A DNA stretch of 64,000 nt from contig CAMLBF010000005.1 in assembly GCA_946478235.1 (NCBI GenBank), positions 83,328-147,327 on the forward strand, read 5' to 3'. The DNA is from an uncultured Bartonella sp. Lineage in GTDB: Bacteria > Pseudomonadota > Alphaproteobacteria > Rhizobiales > Rhizobiaceae. The first letter of the stretch is position 1; each line of letters begins with the position of its first letter. The position numbers and the translations under genes are program-made. Positions 26,633 to 37,477 of this stretch are shown one piece after another. The notes below the pieces were generated by a model that did not search any database, was not told the origin of the DNA, and saw only the letters and a program-made list of their open reading frames with translations.

Positions 26633-27943
26633 CTAAAGAATAAAGCGTGACAAATCGGTATTAGATGCAAGGTCGCCAACTGCTTTTTTGACGTAATCAG
26701 CATCAACGGTAAATGTCGTACCAGCCTTATCAGGAGCCGTAAACGAAATTTCGTCCAGAACTCTTTCCATGACGGTTTGCAAACGACGCGCACCGATATT
26801 CTCAACTGTTGAATTGAGATCAACCGCTATATCTGCCAATGCATCAATTGCATCATCTGTGATTTCCAACGTAACATTTTCGGTCGCCATAAGCGCAATA
26901 TATTGCTTGATAAGGCTAACCTCTGTTTCTGTTAAGATACGGCGCAAATCTTCGCGTGACAACGCGTTCAATTCTACACGTATCGGTAAACGCCCCTGAA
27001 GTTCAGGAAGAAGATCAGAAGGCTTTGAAACGTGGAATGCGCCAGATGCAATGAATAGAATATGGTCTGTTTTAATTTGGCCATATTTGGTAGCAACCGT
27101 GGTTCCTTCAACAAGAGGTAACAGATCACGTTGGACACCTTCACGTGACACACCAGCGCCCATGCCACCTTCGCGTGCAGCAATCTTGTCAATCTCGTCG
27201 ATAAAAACAATGCCATCGTTTTCGGCAGCGCGTAGAGCTTCCTGAACAATCTGATCCTGATCGAGAAGTTTGTCCGACTCATCATCAATTAAAGGCTTGA
27301 ATGCATCTTTGACCGTTGTTTTACGGGTCTTGGTGCGTCCACCCATTTTGCCAAAAATATCGGATAAATTCATAATGCCCATTTGAGCACCCGGCATACC
27401 AGGAATATCAAATGTCGGGGCGCCATTATTGCTATTATCAGCAACCTCAATTTCGATTTCACGATCATCAAGCTCGCCCTCACGCAATTTTTTGCGGAAA
27501 CTATCCCGCGTTGCAGGGCTTGCAGTTTTACCAACCAACGCATCAAGAACGCGTTCTTCTGCATTAAGATGTGCCTTGGCTTCAACTTCTTCGCGTTTTT
27601 TCTCACGAACAAGATTAATGGCAATATCAACAAGATCACGAATAATCTGCTCGACATCACGACCAACATAACCGACTTCGGTAAACTTGGTTGCTTCTAC
27701 CTTTACAAAGGGTGAGCCAGCCAGTTTTGCCAAACGACGAGCAATTTCTGTTTTACCAACACCTGTCGGTCCTATCATCAGAATATTTTTTGGCATAACC
27801 TCATCACGCATCTGGCCATCCAGCTGCTGACGACGCCAACGATTGCGTAATGCGATAGCAACAGCGCGCTTGGCATCATTTTGACCAATGATGAAACGGT
27901 CAAGCTCGGAGACAATCTCGCGGGGGGAAAATACAGAACTCAT
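26633..27943 (-). CDS. hslU: HslU, ATPase of the HslUV protease
   Basis: A 436-residue AAA+ ATPase: [34 protein letters not shown], Walker A GPTGVGKT, the I domain (about residues 110-240) and Walker [13 protein letters not shown]. The C-terminus ends DLSRFIL, the tail that inserts into HslV. HslU unfolds substrates for degradation by HslV. The gene follows hslV on the minus strand after 72 bases. Confidence 0.97.
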   Translation of the reverse strand: MSSVFSPREIVSELDRFIIGQNDAKRAVAIALRNRWRRQQLDGQMRDEVMPKNILMIGPTGVGKTEIARRLAKLAGSPFVKVEATKFTEVGYVGRDVEQIIRDLVDIAINLVREKKREEVEAKAHLNAEERVLDALVGKTASPATRDSFRKKLREGELDDREIEIEVADNSNNGAPTFDIPGMPGAQMGIMNLSDIFGKMGGRTKTRKTTVKDAFKPLIDDESDKLLDQDQIVQEALRAAENDGIVFIDEIDKIAAREGGMGAGVSREGVQRDLLPLVEGTTVATKYGQIKTDHILFIASGAFHVSKPSDLLPELQGRLPIRVELNALSREDLRRILTETEVSLIKQYIALMATENVTLEITDDAIDALADIAVDLNSTVENIGARRLQTVMERVLDEISFTAPDKAGTTFTVDADYVKKAVGDLASNTDLSRFIL

Positions 27944-28015
27944 CTAAAGTGCTTTCTCTTTCATACTTCCAGTGTCCATACTATGCATGGAAGGCTGTTT
28001 TACAAACTATTCAGC

Positions 28016-28573
28016 CTATTCAGCATCAAGCGTTTCAACAATAAAATTGCTGTTGGTATAAACGCATATATCCGAAGCAATTGTCATTGCTTTACGTGCA
28101 ATTGTTTCAGCATCAAGGTCCATATCAATTAATGCACGCGCCGCTGAAAGGGCAAAGTTACCGCCTGAGCCGATAGCCATAACACCATCTTCCGGTTCAA
28201 GGACATCACCAAGGCCAGTTAATGCTAAAGTCACATTCTTATCAGCCACCAGCATCATTGCTTCCAACTTACGTAAATACCGGTCTGTCCGCCAATCTTT
28301 TGCAAGTTCGACACAAGCACGCATCAACTGATCTGGATATTGTTCCAATTTGGTTTCAAGGCGTTCAAGCAACGTAAATGCGTCTGCTGTCGCTCCGGCA
28401 AATCCGGCAATAACAGAGCCGGTCTTGCCAATACGCCGCACCTTACGTGCATTGCCTTTCATGATTGTCTGGCCCAAAGTCACTTGCCCATCACCGGCAA
28501 TGACAACCTTATTGCCTTTGCGTACTGTAATGATGGTTGTACCATAGATTGTATCGGGCTTATGTTCTATCAC
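28016..28573 (-). CDS. hslV: HslV, threonine-protease subunit of HslUV
   Basis: A 185-residue proteasome-like peptidase. The catalytic threonine follows the propeptide in [27 protein letters not shown], and [17 protein letters not shown] and [14 protein letters not shown] are conserved. The start is GTG at 28573 with GGAG seven bases upstream. A CTTGAAA element resembling an RpoH -35 lies about 40 bases upstream, but no convincing -10 follows at the right distance. Confidence 0.96.
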   Translation of the reverse strand: MIEHKPDTIYGTTIITVRKGNKVVIAGDGQVTLGQTIMKGNARKVRRIGKTGSVIAGFAGATADAFTLLERLETKLEQYPDQLMRACVELAKDWRTDRYLRKLEAMMLVADKNVTLALTGLGDVLEPEDGVMAIGSGGNFALSAARALIDMDLDAETIARKAMTIASDICVYTNSNFIVETLDAE

Positions 28574-28808
28574 AAGAAAACTCCTTTTATCTACACGCTT
28601 TATCCTATTTCAAGCAATAAAAGCGGTCATATGCATGCATATTTAGGAACTGACAGCGAAAAACTCAACCACAATAAAAAAGAGTTTTTAACAGTCACAT
28701 TATTATTAGGATAAAACAACACTGATTGGCGGATAGAGGAATTGGTGTTAAATGCGCATTCTGTCCCACTTGATTTGTTGTAACAAAGTATAGTTCAAGG
28801 AAGAAATT

Positions 28809-29807
28809 ATGCCAGCCCTACCTAAAATTGCCATTGGTGCCCTTGGTGGAACAATTGCTATGGTTGCCTCTGACAGTGGTGGGGTTCAACCAACGCTGAC
28901 AGCAGACATGCTGGTTAAAAGTGTGCCAGCACTTGCAGACATTGCTGAAATTAATGCTACGACACTAGCCCAATTACCAAGTGGTTCTTTATCTTTTGAG
29001 GTTTTGTTTCAGGCACTTCAATGGGCAAAACAACAAATCGATGATGGTGCAACCGGCGTTATTTTGACCCAAGGAACCGATACACTTGAAGAAGTGGCAT
29101 TTTTACTGTCGCTTTATTGGGATAGGCCACAACCACTTATCTTTACGGGTGCCATGCGTGCACCGCTTGCTGCAGGGGCTGATGGCCCAGCCAATCTTTT
29201 AGCCTCAGCACAAGTTATCGCCGACAAAGAAAGTCTGGGGCGCGGTGTTATGGTTGTGCTTAACGACACAATCCATTCGCCTTATTGGGTGAAAAAAAGC
29301 AACACACTGCAAGTGCAAACATTTCACTCTGGTTTTGCAGGACCATTGGGAACAATCATTGAAAGCAAGCCCATCTATTTTAGCGCTTCGCATAATTTTG
29401 CCGCGCCAATGGTCATGCCAAAAGCGATAAATACAAAAGTTGCGCTGATAGAAGCCTGCCTATCTTCGGGAGACGACCTGCTAAAACTTGTGTTTGAAAG
29501 TGGCATTTATCAGGGTGTTGTTATTGCTGGTTTCGGATCGGGACATGTCAGTTATGCAGAAGCAGATATTATTCGGCAATATGCCCAAACCATTCCTGTT
29601 GTGATTGCCACACGGGCTTATAGCGGCTCAACAAGTCAAAATACTTATGGCTATAAAGGTGGTGAAATTGACTTGTTACAATGTGGCGCCGTAATGGGTG
29701 GCTGGCTTTCTCCTTTAAAAGCCCGATTGGTTTTATGGTCATTATTAGCGTCTGGCATGGATAGGCAGCAAATCCTTTCCAATTGGCAGATCTGGCAAAA
29801 GTATTAA
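28809..29807 (+). CDS. L-asparaginase (type I/II family)
   Basis: A 332-residue asparaginase. Both catalytic motifs are intact: IGALGGTIAM with the nucleophilic threonine near residue 15, and GVILTQGTDTLEEVAF with the second threonine and aspartate. The C-terminal domain (GVVIAGFGSGHVS) is complete. No signal peptide is visible, suggesting a cytoplasmic enzyme converting asparagine to aspartate and ammonia. It stands between hslV and hisB, which are usually direct neighbours in Rhizobiales, so it may be a later insertion. GGAAG precedes the ATG. Confidence 0.9.
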   Translation: MPALPKIAIGALGGTIAMVASDSGGVQPTLTADMLVKSVPALADIAEINATTLAQLPSGSLSFEVLFQALQWAKQQIDDGATGVILTQGTDTLEEVAFLLSLYWDRPQPLIFTGAMRAPLAAGADGPANLLASAQVIADKESLGRGVMVVLNDTIHSPYWVKKSNTLQVQTFHSGFAGPLGTIIESKPIYFSASHNFAAPMVMPKAINTKVALIEACLSSGDDLLKLVFESGIYQGVVIAGFGSGHVSYAEADIIRQYAQTIPVVIATRAYSGSTSQNTYGYKGGEIDLLQCGAVMGGWLSPLKARLVLWSLLASGMDRQQILSNWQIWQKY

Positions 29808-30027
29808 CCAATATGGTCGTTCTTTATGCCTATTTTCAATGAAAGGATTTGGTTATTATTTCGAGATGTTTTAAATAATCAGTCTATAATATGGGCAATT
29901 AATAGAAGTTACTTGTAGAGCGCGCGTAAATACAATTTACTCTTCAAGGAAAATCTTTAAGCATGCTTAGGAGCAATTGATACGTTCATTCTGGAAATGC
30001 TCTTAACACTCGAGAAATGGGATAGAT

Positions 30028-30624
30028 ATGGTTCGCATAGCTGACATAAAACGTAAAACCAATGAAACAGACATTTCCGTTGCAGTTAATCTCGATGGAA
30101 CTGGAAAGTTCACGATTGATACCGGCGTTGGCTTCTTCAATCATATGCTTGAACAACTTTCACGACATTCCCTGATCGACATCAATATCAAAGCCATTGG
30201 TGACACCTATATTGATGACCATCACACGGTTGAAGACTGCGGCATTGCTCTTGGTGATGCCATTAATAAAGCCTTAGGCGAGCGGCGCGGCATTACACGA
30301 TATTCGTCCCTTGATTTGGTTATGGATGAAACATGTACAAAAGCGGCGGTTGATGTATCGGGCAGACCTTTTCTAGTTTGGAACGTCAATTTTTCCCACG
30401 CAAAAATTGGTACCTTCGATACCGAATTGGTACGGGAGTTTTTTCAAGCCCTGTCACAGCACGCTGGCATTACATTGCATGTTACCAATCATTATGGTGT
30501 CAACAATCACCATATTGCAGAAACGTGCTTTAAAGCAGTTGCACGTGTGTTACGTCATGCTATTGAAATAGACCCTAGACAAAAAGATGCTGTTCCTTCT
30601 ACCAAGGGCTCTTTGAAAGGCTAA
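30028..30624 (+). CDS. hisB: imidazoleglycerol-phosphate dehydratase
   Basis: A 198-residue HisB (dehydratase only). The metal-binding motifs [14 protein letters not shown] and the second repeat [16 protein letters not shown] are intact, and [14 protein letters not shown] is conserved. It carries out the sixth step of histidine synthesis. It is first in a tightly packed hisB-hisH-hisA-hisF-hisE-coaA operon; the 220-bp leader has no clear attenuator. Confidence 0.96.
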   Translation: MVRIADIKRKTNETDISVAVNLDGTGKFTIDTGVGFFNHMLEQLSRHSLIDINIKAIGDTYIDDHHTVEDCGIALGDAINKALGERRGITRYSSLDLVMDETCTKAAVDVSGRPFLVWNVNFSHAKIGTFDTELVREFFQALSQHAGITLHVTNHYGVNNHHIAETCFKAVARVLRHAIEIDPRQKDAVPSTKGSLKG

Positions 30625-30628
30625 AATA

Positions 30629-31279
30629 ATGCGGGTAGCCATTATCGATTATGGGTCGGGTAATCTGCGTTCTGCGGTCAAAGCCTTCGAACGGGCAAGT
30701 CACGACCACAATATTGCTGCAGAAATCATTTTGACGAATAAGGCTGATGATGTTCGTCACGCCGACCGCATTGTGCTGCCGGGTGTGGGGGCTTATGCCG
30801 ATTGTCGCTCTGGACTCAATAGTGTTGCAGGTATGGTAGAAGCCTTAGAAGAAACTGTTATCCACGCTGCCCGTCCCTTTTTAGGCATTTGTGTGGGTAT
30901 GCAGCTTATGTCATCACGCGGCATGGAAAAGACAGTTACACAAGGGCTCAACTGGATTAAAGGCGATGTCACTTTGATGGAACCGAAGGCAGCACATCTC
31001 AAGGTTCCACAAATTGGTTGGAATACGTTGAACCTTAAACGTGACCACCCATTGTTTAAAAATATTCCGACGGGTGAAAAAGGTCTCCATGCTTATTTTG
31101 TGCATTCCTACCACCTTGTTTGCGCCCACAATGACAATCTTCTGGCAACAACAGATTATGGCGGTGAAATGACGGCGGCGGTTATCCGTGATAATATGAT
31201 TGGTACACAATTTCACCCTGAAAAAAGCCAACGCCTTGGTTTGACACTGATTGCCAATTTTTTGGAATGGAAGCCATGA
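30629..31279 (+). CDS. hisH: imidazole glycerol phosphate synthase, glutaminase subunit
   Basis: A 216-residue class-I glutamine amidotransferase: [11 protein letters not shown], the nucleophile in [11 protein letters not shown], and the His-Glu pair in [10 protein letters not shown]. HisH supplies ammonia to HisF. It begins four bases after hisB and overlaps hisA by four bases. Confidence 0.96.
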   Translation: MRVAIIDYGSGNLRSAVKAFERASHDHNIAAEIILTNKADDVRHADRIVLPGVGAYADCRSGLNSVAGMVEALEETVIHAARPFLGICVGMQLMSSRGMEKTVTQGLNWIKGDVTLMEPKAAHLKVPQIGWNTLNLKRDHPLFKNIPTGEKGLHAYFVHSYHLVCAHNDNLLATTDYGGEMTAAVIRDNMIGTQFHPEKSQRLGLTLIANFLEWKP

Positions 31280-32022
31280 TTCTTTATCCTGCAATTGATT
31301 TAAAAGATGGCGTATGTGTGCGTCTAAAACTCGGTGATATGGATAAGGCAACTGTCTATAATGCTGATCCGGCGGCACAAGCACAGCAATTTCAAGCACA
31401 AGGTTTTAAATGGCTGCATGTTGTTGACCTTAATGGTGCATTTGAAGGTGAGTCGGTCAATGGCCAAGCTGTTGAGGCTATTTTAAAGGCGACGTCTAAC
31501 CCTGTTCAGCTTGGTGGCGGCATCAGAACACTTGGCCATATCGAAAACTGGCTTGAAAAAGGTTTGGCACGTGTCATTCTTGGCACAGTTGCTGTGCGTA
31601 ATCCGCAATTGGTTTATGAAGCCTGCAAACTTTTCCCCAGTAAGGTTGCCGTTGGTATTGACGCCCGTGGCGGCAAGGTAGCCGTTGAAGGCTGGGCGGA
31701 AGAATCTGAGCTATCTGTTCTTGATTTGGCAAAACGCTTTGAAGGTGCTGGTGTTGCGGCTATTATCTATACAGATATTGACCGCGATGGCATTTTAACT
31801 GGTATCAATTGGCAATCAACCTTGGAGCTAGCACGTTCGGTTTCCATACCGGTTATTGCTTCAGGTGGTTTGGCTTCCATGGAAGACATTAAAAGGCTAA
31901 CAGAAGATGATGCCGCTATTCTTAATGGCGCCATTACTGGACGCGCCCTTTATGATGGCCGCATTGATGCAAAAGCAGCACTTGATCTTCTGGAAAAAAG
32001 CAAAAGGGGAGCTATGGCATGA
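31276..32022 (+). CDS. hisA: phosphoribosyl-formimino-AICAR ribotide isomerase
   Basis: A 248-residue TIM barrel with catalytic aspartate in YPAIDLKDG and the second in [14 protein letters not shown] and ASGGLAS bind the two phosphates. The start at ATG 31276, inside the ATGA overlap with hisH, gives the canonical MILYPAID N-terminus. It overlaps hisF by four bases. Confidence 0.96.
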   Translation: MILYPAIDLKDGVCVRLKLGDMDKATVYNADPAAQAQQFQAQGFKWLHVVDLNGAFEGESVNGQAVEAILKATSNPVQLGGGIRTLGHIENWLEKGLARVILGTVAVRNPQLVYEACKLFPSKVAVGIDARGGKVAVEGWAEESELSVLDLAKRFEGAGVAAIIYTDIDRDGILTGINWQSTLELARSVSIPVIASGGLASMEDIKRLTEDDAAILNGAITGRALYDGRIDAKAALDLLEKSKRGAMA

Positions 32023-32810
32023 CCCTTAAAGCCCGCATTATACCATGTCTTGATGTCAAAGATGGACGTGTTGTTAAAGGTGTAAATTTTGTGGATCTGA
32101 TTGATGCTGGTGATCCTGTTGAAGTTGCCAAGGCATATGATGCTGCCGGCGCTGACGAATTATGCTTTTTAGACATTACTGCCAGCAGCGATAATCGGGA
32201 TACGCTTTTTGATGTTGTGGCACGCACTGCAGATCAGTGTTTCATGCCGGTTACGGTCGGCGGTGGTGTGCGCAGTGTGGCTGATATCCGTAAATTGTTA
32301 TTAGCAGGCGCAGACAAGGTTTCCATCAATACAGCCGCTGTAAAAAGTCCTGATTTTGTAGCAGAAGCCGCGGATAAATTTGGCGACCAATGTATTGTTG
32401 TTGCGATTGATGCCAAAGAAGTCCCCACTGAGGGAAACGAACGCCGTTGGGAAATATTTACACATGGTGGCCGTCAACCAACAGGCATTGATGCTGTGTC
32501 ATTTGCCCGTCTTGTTGTTGAAAAAGGTGCAGGCGAAATATTATTAACCTCGATGAATCGTGATGGAACAAAAGAAGGTTATGATATTGCACTGACACGT
32601 GCCATTGCCGATGCCGTGCATGTACCAGTCATTGCATCTGGTGGTGTTGGCACACTCGACCATCTGGTTGAAGGGGTTCGTGATGGCCACGCAACAGCCG
32701 TTTTAGCTGCTTCTATTTTCCATTTTGGAACATATACCATTGGAGAGGCAAAACGCTACATGGCACAGTCTGGTATTCCAGTGCGTCTGGATGAATTTAG
32801 AGAGAATTGA
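32019..32810 (+). CDS. hisF: imidazole glycerol phosphate synthase, cyclase subunit
   Basis: A 263-residue TIM barrel. [19 protein letters not shown] carries the catalytic aspartate; [15 protein letters not shown] carries the second, and ASGGVGT binds phosphate. With HisH it makes imidazole glycerol phosphate and AICAR. Confidence 0.97.
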   Translation: MTLKARIIPCLDVKDGRVVKGVNFVDLIDAGDPVEVAKAYDAAGADELCFLDITASSDNRDTLFDVVARTADQCFMPVTVGGGVRSVADIRKLLLAGADKVSINTAAVKSPDFVAEAADKFGDQCIVVAIDAKEVPTEGNERRWEIFTHGGRQPTGIDAVSFARLVVEKGAGEILLTSMNRDGTKEGYDIALTRAIADAVHVPVIASGGVGTLDHLVEGVRDGHATAVLAASIFHFGTYTIGEAKRYMAQSGIPVRLDEFREN

Positions 32811-32813
32811 TTT

Positions 32814-33137
32814 ATGGACCAATTTGACTTGCATAAACTTGAAAAAATCATTGCTGAACGTGCTTTGGTGCAAGATGGCAGCTCTTATACAGCGAGTCTG
32901 GTTTCCAAAGGCATGGGACGTGCGGGCAAAAAAATGGGCGAAGAAGCGGTTGAAACAGTTATCGCGGCTTTAACCGAAGATAAGCAACATTTTATTAGTG
33001 AAAGTGCAGATCTTCTTTACCACCTTCTGGTTATGTGGAATATAGGTGGCATTAAGTTGGATGAAGTTCTAACAGAGTTACAAAGAAGAACAACCCAAAC
33101 GGGTCTTGAGGAAAAGGCGTCCCGCAAACATGGTTGA
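32814..33137 (+). CDS. hisE: phosphoribosyl-ATP pyrophosphatase
   Basis: A 107-residue MazG-like protein: [30 protein letters not shown] and the acidic helix [13 protein letters not shown] hold the metal-binding glutamates and aspartate. HisE acts at the second step of histidine synthesis. It overlaps coaA by eight bases. Confidence 0.95.
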   Translation: MDQFDLHKLEKIIAERALVQDGSSYTASLVSKGMGRAGKKMGEEAVETVIAALTEDKQHFISESADLLYHLLVMWNIGGIKLDEVLTELQRRTTQTGLEEKASRKHG

Positions 33138-34125
33138 TGCAAAGCGGCATACCGAGCACGCTAATGAGCCGAGTGATTTTGTTTTTGGTAAATATTCGCC
33201 CTATAGCATATTTACCGCTCATGAATGGTCGGTATTTCGTGCCGATACACCCCTGACATTAACATTTGACGAAGTTAAACGCCTAAGATCAATCGGCGAC
33301 CCGATTGATCTTGAGGAAGTGCAACGTATCTATCTTTCTTTATCTCGTTTATTGTCCACGCATGTTGAAGCTATCCAAGGGCTTTTCCAGCAAAGAAAAC
33401 GGTTTTTGCGCACACAACATACCGCAAAAACACCATTTCTTATCAGTATTGCTGGTTCGGTTGCTGTTGGCAAATCCACAACAGCGCGCATTTTGCAAGA
33501 ATTGTTAAAACGGTGGCCATCAAGCCCAAAAGTGGATCTTATTACCACGGACGGTTTTCTATATCCCAATGCTGTTTTGAAAGAAGAAAACCGCATGGAT
33601 AGAAAAGGCTTTCCCGACTCTTATGATGTCGGCAAATTGCTGCGTTTTCTTTCGGCAATAAAAGCTGGAATGGGTGATGTCAAAGCACCAATTTATTCCC
33701 ACTCGGCTTATGATGTCTTACCAAACGAGCATATTGTCATTGATAGGCCGGATATTCTTATTGTCGAAGGTGTAAATGTATTACAGGTTCGCGATTTGCC
33801 ATGTGATGGCAAAGCTGTTCCATTTGTTTCCGATTTTTTTGATTTTTCCATTTATATTGATGCAAAAACCGATATTATCCGTAATTGGTATATGGAAAGA
33901 TTCCGTCGTTTTCGACTAACAGCATTCCAAAATCCACAATCATTCTTTCATCGTTATGCAATTATGACGGAGGAAGAGGCCATGGCAGTGGCTGCCGATT
34001 TATGGAATAATATCAATTTGAAGAATTTGCAGGAAAACATATTGCCAACCAGACCACGTGCTGATCTCATCTTGCGAAAAGGCAGCACCCACCGTGTTGA
34101 ATATGTGGCACTGCGCAAATTATAG
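33130..34125 (+). CDS. coaA: pantothenate kinase type I
   Basis: A 331-residue P-loop kinase: Walker [11 protein letters not shown] at about residue 115, [13 protein letters not shown], and the terminal domain with [17 protein letters not shown]. CoaA catalyses the first step of CoA synthesis. The start ATG 33130 lies within the hisE overlap. Its location behind hisE is conserved in Rhizobiales. Confidence 0.95.
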   Translation: MVDAKRHTEHANEPSDFVFGKYSPYSIFTAHEWSVFRADTPLTLTFDEVKRLRSIGDPIDLEEVQRIYLSLSRLLSTHVEAIQGLFQQRKRFLRTQHTAKTPFLISIAGSVAVGKSTTARILQELLKRWPSSPKVDLITTDGFLYPNAVLKEENRMDRKGFPDSYDVGKLLRFLSAIKAGMGDVKAPIYSHSAYDVLPNEHIVIDRPDILIVEGVNVLQVRDLPCDGKAVPFVSDFFDFSIYIDAKTDIIRNWYMERFRRFRLTAFQNPQSFFHRYAIMTEEEAMAVAADLWNNINLKNLQENILPTRPRADLILRKGSTHRVEYVALRKL

Positions 34126-34132
34126 GTGACAC

Positions 34133-35524
34133 ATGTCCGCAAAAATTTCTTCCTATACAACCTGCCCTATTGAATTTACCACCGAGCAGGCAAATGATAG
34201 CCGCGCAATCTGGCTGGTTGCAGAAGGCAATACCAAACTCTTTGCCAACGATCCTTTTTTGGAGCAATGGGTAAAGATCAATACCTTTAGCGGCAAAGCC
34301 GGTGAATTTGTCGTAGTGCCCAATACACATGGACAGGTTGATAAAATTTTGTTTGGTATCGGTGATGGTAGCGATCCCTTTATCAGTGGAAATTTGTTTA
34401 AAGCATTACCGCAAGGGCACTGGCATTTTGAAAATCTAACTGAAAATGCCTTTGCAATATTTCTTGCGCTTGGATTAGGCAGTTATAAATTCCGCCATTA
34501 TCTCAAGACAAAAAATGATAAGAAGCTGACATTTTTTGTTCCTGCAAATGTTGATATCCATGAATTACGCCGCACAATTGAAACCACGTTTATAGTGCGC
34601 GACCTTATTAATACGCCAACAAATGATATGGAGCCGGACACAATTGAACTGGCTGTGCGTCAACTTGGTATGACCTATCACGCCGACGTAACCAGCATCT
34701 GTGGTGATGACCTACTTGATAAAAACTTTCCGATGATTCATGCGGTTGGTCGTGCTGGCGCAATAGCACCTCGGCTTATCGACTTGCGGTGGGGACAAAA
34801 AGATCACCCGACAGTAACACTTGTCGGTAAAGGTGTGGCGTTTGACACTGGCGGGCTTGATATAAAATCAGCCGGCAATATGTTGTTGATGAAGAAAGAT
34901 ATGGGGGGTGCGGCCAATGTCATTGGTCTTGCACGCCTTATCATGGATGCAAAACTACCCATCTGTCTGCGTCTTATTATTCCTGCCGTGGAAAATTCCA
35001 TTGCAGGCAATGCTTTCCGCCCAGGCGATGTGCTTAAAAGCAGAAAAGGGCTAAGTGTCGAAGTTGGAAATACCGATGCTGAGGGCAGACTTATTTTGGC
35101 AGATGCCCTTTGTTATGGCGACGAGGAAAAACCGCAATATCTGTTTGATATGGCAACTTTGACAGGTGCGGCACGTGTTGCTTTAGGACCTGATTTGCCG
35201 CCTTTCTACTGCGATAACCAAGCGCTTGCTGACAAAATTGCCAAAACATCTATGCAAATACATGATCCATTATGGCAAATGCCGCTTTGGACTCCTTATC
35301 AATCCAAGCTTTTTTCACGCATTGCCGATGTCAACAATGTCACCACTGATGGATTTGCCGGTTCAATTACAGCAGCATTATTTTTACGCAAATTTGTCGA
35401 TAAAGCCGCCCATTGGGGTCATTTCGATATTTACGGCTGGACCCCTGCGGAAAAACCCGGTTTCCCTGTTGGTGGAGAAGCGCAAGGTATCCGTACACTG
35501 TACACTGTGTTGAAAGACCTTTGA
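34133..35524 (+). CDS. M17 leucyl aminopeptidase family protein
   Basis: A 463-residue M17 metallopeptidase. The metal and catalytic residues are in VGKGVAFDTGGLDIKSAGNM, KKDMGGAA and VGNTDAEGRLILADAL. The N-terminal macro-like domain is present but divergent. It removes N-terminal residues from peptides in the cytoplasm. The gene follows coaA by seven bases and is joined to the NlpC/P60 gene by a one-base overlap (TGATG). Confidence 0.92.
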   Translation: MSAKISSYTTCPIEFTTEQANDSRAIWLVAEGNTKLFANDPFLEQWVKINTFSGKAGEFVVVPNTHGQVDKILFGIGDGSDPFISGNLFKALPQGHWHFENLTENAFAIFLALGLGSYKFRHYLKTKNDKKLTFFVPANVDIHELRRTIETTFIVRDLINTPTNDMEPDTIELAVRQLGMTYHADVTSICGDDLLDKNFPMIHAVGRAGAIAPRLIDLRWGQKDHPTVTLVGKGVAFDTGGLDIKSAGNMLLMKKDMGGAANVIGLARLIMDAKLPICLRLIIPAVENSIAGNAFRPGDVLKSRKGLSVEVGNTDAEGRLILADALCYGDEEKPQYLFDMATLTGAARVALGPDLPPFYCDNQALADKIAKTSMQIHDPLWQMPLWTPYQSKLFSRIADVNNVTTDGFAGSITAALFLRKFVDKAAHWGHFDIYGWTPAEKPGFPVGGEAQGIRTLYTVLKDL

Positions 35525-36378
35525 TGGATAATCTCGACCAACGTCTTAACGCTTATCGGCCAGATCTGGCTGATGAGCGCTTACGAGGAATAATAGACGC
35601 ACCGCGCTATGTCACAGGTAAGCTTATGCGGGTTATAGCACCAGTGGCTGCGCTTTATAAAATTCCGGATAGAAAGTCGGAAAGACAGAGTGAATGTCTT
35701 TTTGGTGAAGATGTATTGGTTTTTGATATAGCTGATAAATTTTGCTGGGTTCAATCTTTACAAGATGGCTATGTGGGATATGTCGAACAGGTAAATTTGG
35801 GTGATTTTCAGTCAACGCCTACACATATTGTTATTGCGCCACGAAGCTTTCAATATGAAAACGCAGACTTAAGAAGCCCTATGGTGTCTGCTTTATCCAT
35901 AGGCAGCAAAGTGACAATCGTTGGTGAAAGTGAAACGCGAGCAACACTTTATGCCAAACTTGATAATGGCAATTATGTAATTGCCGATCATCTTGTTCCA
36001 GTAGCACACATAAGTCCAGACTATGTTAGCACCGCGGAAAATCTCATTCACACACCTTATCTTTGGGGCGGCAAAAGTGGTCTTGGAATTGATTGTTCAG
36101 GCTTGGTGCAACTCTCCATGATGATGGCAGGCAAACGGGTACTGCGTGACACCGATATGCAGATAAACACAATTGGTACCGACATTGACCCGTCTGATGG
36201 CCTACAGCGTGGCGACCTCGTATTCTGGAAAGGTCATGTCGCTATTATGGTCGACCATCAAAATATCATTCATGCCAATGGTGCTTCCATGAATGTGAAG
36301 ATAGAACCGTTAGAACAAGCTATTGCCCGTATAGCTCGTCATTATGCGCAACCAACCTGTTATCGCCGTCCGGACTAA
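35524..36378 (+). CDS. NlpC/P60 (C40) peptidase with SH3 domains
   Basis: A 284-residue protein. Two SH3-like segments (about residues 35-90 and 100-160) precede the C40 domain: NLIHTPYLWGGKSGLGIDCSGLVQLSM with the catalytic cysteine, RGDLVFWKGHVAIMVD with the histidine and IIHANG with the third polar position. Such enzymes cleave the D-Glu/meso-diaminopimelate bond of cell-wall peptides. No signal peptide is visible, which fits degradation of recycled muropeptides in the cytoplasm with the M17 aminopeptidase just upstream. Confidence 0.9.
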   Translation: MDNLDQRLNAYRPDLADERLRGIIDAPRYVTGKLMRVIAPVAALYKIPDRKSERQSECLFGEDVLVFDIADKFCWVQSLQDGYVGYVEQVNLGDFQSTPTHIVIAPRSFQYENADLRSPMVSALSIGSKVTIVGESETRATLYAKLDNGNYVIADHLVPVAHISPDYVSTAENLIHTPYLWGGKSGLGIDCSGLVQLSMMMAGKRVLRDTDMQINTIGTDIDPSDGLQRGDLVFWKGHVAIMVDHQNIIHANGASMNVKIEPLEQAIARIARHYAQPTCYRRPD

Positions 36379-36389
36379 AGGAAACTATT

Positions 36390-37289
36390 ATGCTTGTGGT
36401 GTGGCTAAAAGATTTTTTGGAATTGGCCCGCACCCGTAGTTTTACCAAAGCAGCGGAAAATCGTCATGTTACCCATCCAGCTTTTGGGCGGCGCATCAAA
36501 CTGCTGGAGGAATGGGCTGGCGTTCCGCTTGTCGAGCGAACAAAGCCGGTAGAGCTTACAGCAGACGGTATCATTGTTCTTGAAGCTGCCACGGATATAT
36601 TGGAAACAATGCGCCTCCTGCAAGAGCGTTTGGCTGCCCGAAAAGATGATGCACAACCCGATCTTAGAATAGCAACAGGTGTTGCCTTATCCGTCACGTT
36701 CTTTCCGCAGTGGTACAAGGAAATGAACGAAAATGTTGCGACATTTCAAACGCGCATTATCGCGGGCAGCAATGAAAGTGCAATTGCAACACTCGCAAAC
36801 AATGAAGCAGACCTTTTATTGGCATATTCAAGCTATCATACGCGATTGCGCATTAATCCGGCACAGTTTAACTGGTTGACAATTGCCCATGAAACGCTTG
36901 TCCCCATCAGTGCCGCGGACGAAAACCGGCAACCAATTTTTACTGGAATGACAGAACAGTCTGACCCATTTCTGGCTTTTTTACCAACAACGGCACTCAA
37001 AACTATTATAACCCGCCACCTTGCTACACTTGAGAATAAGCCGAATTTGCACGTTGTGCATGAAACAGACTCTTTTAGTTCTATCGTTGAATTGGTGGCT
37101 GGCGGTTTAGGGTTGGCTTGGTTGCCTTATCAGCTTTGTAAACCAGCCATAGACAGTGGGCGTGTGGTGCAAATTGAAAAACCAGAATGGCTTATGCCGG
37201 TTGACATAGCGCTTTATCGCAAGAAATTTTCTAGCCACCCTATCGTTGATAAGATATGGGGCTACTATACTAATGGCCGTTTAAAATAA
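36390..37289 (+). CDS. LysR-family transcriptional regulator
   Basis: A 299-residue LTTR. The winged helix is at the N-terminus (WLKDFLELARTRSFTKAAENRHVTHPAFGRRIKLLEEWAGVPLVER); the effector domain spans residues 90-295. It starts 11 bases after the NlpC/P60 stop with AAAGGAAA upstream, so read-through is possible. The next two genes, an MHS transporter and an AstE-like deacylase, are the likely targets. A 21-bp duplication covers its stop codon. Confidence 0.9.
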   Translation: MLVVWLKDFLELARTRSFTKAAENRHVTHPAFGRRIKLLEEWAGVPLVERTKPVELTADGIIVLEAATDILETMRLLQERLAARKDDAQPDLRIATGVALSVTFFPQWYKEMNENVATFQTRIIAGSNESAIATLANNEADLLLAYSSYHTRLRINPAQFNWLTIAHETLVPISAADENRQPIFTGMTEQSDPFLAFLPTTALKTIITRHLATLENKPNLHVVHETDSFSSIVELVAGGLGLAWLPYQLCKPAIDSGRVVQIEKPEWLMPVDIALYRKKFSSHPIVDKIWGYYTNGRLK

Positions 37290-37317
37290 GCACAGACTTG
37301 TGCAAAATAAGCACGGG
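37283..37317. repeat. 21-bp tandem duplication across the LysR stop codon
   Basis: AAAATAAGCACAG... occurs at 37283-37303 and again, partial, at 37304-37317 (AAAATAAGCACGGG). The duplicated part includes the stop codon, as at the comM end. Confidence 0.7.
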
Positions 37318-37370
37318 TATTTTGCCCTCTCCCTAGTTTAGAATTTACCAAAACTGGTTGATTGCCAACG

Positions 37371-37391
37371 GTCGTGAACACCCTTCACGAC
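37371..37391. promoter_or_regulatory. inverted repeat upstream of the MHS transporter gene
   Basis: GTCGTGAA and TTCACGAC form a perfect 8-bp inverted repeat with a five-base gap, 87 bases before the transporter start. Its place between the LysR gene and its likely target suggests an operator, but a hairpin in the transcript is equally possible. Confidence 0.4.
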
Positions 37392-37477
37392 ACGGAAACT
37401 GCAATAGACCGGATAAATAACGGTTTTCATAAATAAAATTACAAAAATTTAAAAACCTAAAATTGGTAGAGGGAAAC

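Noticed and set aside
28600..28620. CTTGAAA upstream of hslV as an RpoH -35 element
   Set aside because: The sequence 17-18 bases further (TAGATAA) is a poor RpoH -10 and would overlap the ribosome site.
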